A DNA stretch of 6,476 bases, from positions 1 to 6,476 of the forward strand of contig JAESSU010000046.1 in NCBI GenBank assembly GCA_016763955.1, in the 5' to 3' direction. The notes beneath the pieces were generated by a model, which did no database searches, was not told the origin of the DNA, and saw only the letters and a list, made by a program, of their open reading frames with translations. Shown piece after piece: positions 5,534 to 6,476 of the stretch. The DNA comes from Phycisphaeraceae bacterium. Lineage in GTDB: Bacteria; Planctomycetota; Phycisphaerae; Phycisphaerales; Phycisphaeraceae. Numbering within the stretch: the stretch's first letter is position 1; each line of letters opens with the position of its first letter. The position numbers and the translations under genes were made by a program.

Positions 5534-6370
5534 ATGCCCCAACTCATCGCCTATCTTAATGGTTCCTATCTCCCCTTATCGCAAGCTAAAGTCAGCGTGC
5601 TTGATCGCGGTTTTCTATTTGGTGAGGGCGTGTATGAAGTGGTGTATCACCACGCAGGCAAACCCATTGCCATGCAAGACCATGAGCTTCGTCTTAAACG
5701 CTCCTTAGATGAACTGGGGATCGCGCAGCCAACCGAAAGCCTTAGCGACATCTCGCAAAAACTCATTACAGACCAAGGCATGGACAACGCCAAAATTTAT
5801 TGGCATATCACACGCGGGGTCGATACCACCCGTCAACATATTCCAGAGAAAAATCTCAAGCCCACCGTGCTGGTGATCGCTTGGCCGGAACCGGATCATG
5901 CCATCGCTCAAGGCCCTGAAACAATCAAAGCCCTACTCACCCCCGACATCCGTTGGCAACGATGTGACATCAAATCCACCATGCTCGCTCCCAACTGCAT
6001 CGCCAAAATCCGCGCACAACAACTCGGTTTTCAAGAAGCCATTTTCCACCGCGATCAAATCGTCACCGAAGGAACCTCCACCTGCCTATTTATCATTAAA
6101 GAGGGCATTCTCCAAACCCATCCACAAGACCATTGGATCTTGCCCAGCATCACCCGCAAGCAAATCATTCAAATCGCGCGAGAACATCAAATCCCTGTGA
6201 TTGAAAAACCCTTCACCATCGACCAAATGCTCGGGGCAGACGAAGTACTCATCGGCTCGACCACCACCATCATCGCAACGGTCACACAAATCGATGATCA
6301 CCTAATTGGTGATGGAAAATCAGGCACGTTTGCCAAGCAATTCTTCAAATGGTTTTTTGAGCAAGCTTGA
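5534..6370 (+). CDS. dat: D-amino-acid aminotransferase (D-alanine transaminase), PLP fold type IV
   Basis: Transfers the amino group of D-alanine to 2-oxoglutarate, giving pyruvate and D-glutamate; D-Ala and D-Glu are peptidoglycan precursors. At 278 residues it has the usual family length. The N-terminal domain has VLDRGFLFGEGVYEVV (22-37) with the Tyr34 of the class. RGVDTTRQHIP (94-104) keeps the R-x-H pair (Arg100, His102) that binds the substrate carboxylate in Bacillus D-alanine transaminase, which argues against branched-chain aminotransferase or PabC. RWQRCDIKSTMLAPN (140-154) carries the PLP lysine Lys147. IVTEGTSTCLF (176-186) has the cofactor Glu179, and IGSTTTIIATV is the phosphate-binding end. 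All key residues are present. ATG 5534 gives the expected MPQLIAYLNG start, but no Shine-Dalgarno sequence precedes it. It lies 224 bp after galK with the inverted-repeat element between, so separate transcription is likely. Confidence 0.92.
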   Translation: MPQLIAYLNGSYLPLSQAKVSVLDRGFLFGEGVYEVVYHHAGKPIAMQDHELRLKRSLDELGIAQPTESLSDISQKLITDQGMDNAKIYWHITRGVDTTRQHIPEKNLKPTVLVIAWPEPDHAIAQGPETIKALLTPDIRWQRCDIKSTMLAPNCIAKIRAQQLGFQEAIFHRDQIVTEGTSTCLFIIKEGILQTHPQDHWILPSITRKQIIQIAREHQIPVIEKPFTIDQMLGADEVLIGSTTTIIATVTQIDDHLIGDGKSGTFAKQFFKWFFEQA

Positions 6371-6404
6371 GTTGAATCCCAACGAAATATTTCAATGTTC
6401 AACT
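6370..6404 (+). repeat. Inverted repeat AGTTGAA/TTCAACT directly after dat
   Basis: A perfect 7-bp stem with a 21-nt loop begins at the last base of the dat stop codon. The loop contains a 10-bp palindrome GAAATATTTC (6384-6393). No T-tract follows immediately. Confidence 0.35.
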
Positions 6405-6405
6405 T

Positions 6406-6428
6406 AACGCATCACAAAGCGTTTTGTC
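6406..6428 (+). terminator. Weak intrinsic terminator candidate after dat
   Basis: AACGC and GCGTT form a 5-bp stem around an 8-nt loop, followed by TTGTCT. It is 36 bp beyond the dat stop on the right strand. The stem is short and the T-run poor, so efficiency would be low unless helped by the hairpin just before it. Confidence 0.35.
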
Positions 6429-6449
6429 TACATGTTTATATGCATAGCC

Positions 6450-6466
6450 GCGTCGTTACACGACGC
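6450..6466. repeat. Inverted repeat GCGTCG-ttaca-CGACGC near the right edge
   Basis: A perfect 6-bp GC-rich stem with a 5-nt loop, 10 bp from the window end. Only four A bases follow before the edge region, so on the minus strand it is preceded by TTTT rather than followed by it. It could belong to the 3' end or regulatory region of a neighbouring gene that is not visible. Confidence 0.35.
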
Positions 6467-6476
6467 TGGGAAAACG

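Overview
The window looks like chromosomal DNA of a Gram-negative-type bacterium with moderate to low GC. My best guess is Planctomycetota, perhaps Phycisphaerae-like. This rests on recalled family resemblance: a WYL regulator of the 'SRSTLFRDLKML' type, an unusually long acyl carrier protein, a dehydratase beginning MRWMWIDR, and an extragenic repeat built from CACRAAGG units. No rRNA or other marker gene is present to confirm it.

Layout. Everything readable from 1 to 3960 lies on the minus strand. Reading in the direction of transcription (from 3960 down), there is a small FabZ-like hotdog dehydratase, an extended acyl carrier protein, a short spacer, and a second hotdog dehydratase whose frame is cut by an amber codon. 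About 720 bp without a gene follows. Next come a WYL-domain transcriptional regulator and, 57 bp behind it, a sensor-less histidine kinase that runs off the left edge. From 4140 rightward the genes are on the plus strand: galactokinase (galK), then a 148-bp inverted-repeat element of the CACRAAGG type, then D-amino-acid aminotransferase (dat). The last 100 bp hold small inverted repeats.

How the parts fit. The dehydratase/ACP/dehydratase set is a type II fatty-acid-like module: ACP carries an acyl chain and the hotdog enzymes would dehydrate the 3-hydroxyacyl intermediate. A ketosynthase would be expected with it but is absent here, and the distal dehydratase is nonsense-interrupted, so the module looks partly decayed or reduced. 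The fabZ-like gene and galK are divergently transcribed from a 179-bp region. On the fabZ side this region can form two GC-rich hairpins, the nearer one ending 10 nt before the Shine-Dalgarno sequence. The WYL regulator and kinase form a probable two-gene regulatory unit with no visible target. galK (galactose phosphorylation) and dat (D-Ala/D-Glu interconversion) are ordinary metabolic genes with no galT, galE or murI neighbour in view.

I found no tRNA, rRNA, CRISPR array, transposase or phage gene. The points most worth a second look are the amber-interrupted dehydratase in a ketosynthase-less operon, the CACRAAGG inverted-repeat element, the leader hairpins, and the kinase with HQ in place of HE in its H-box.
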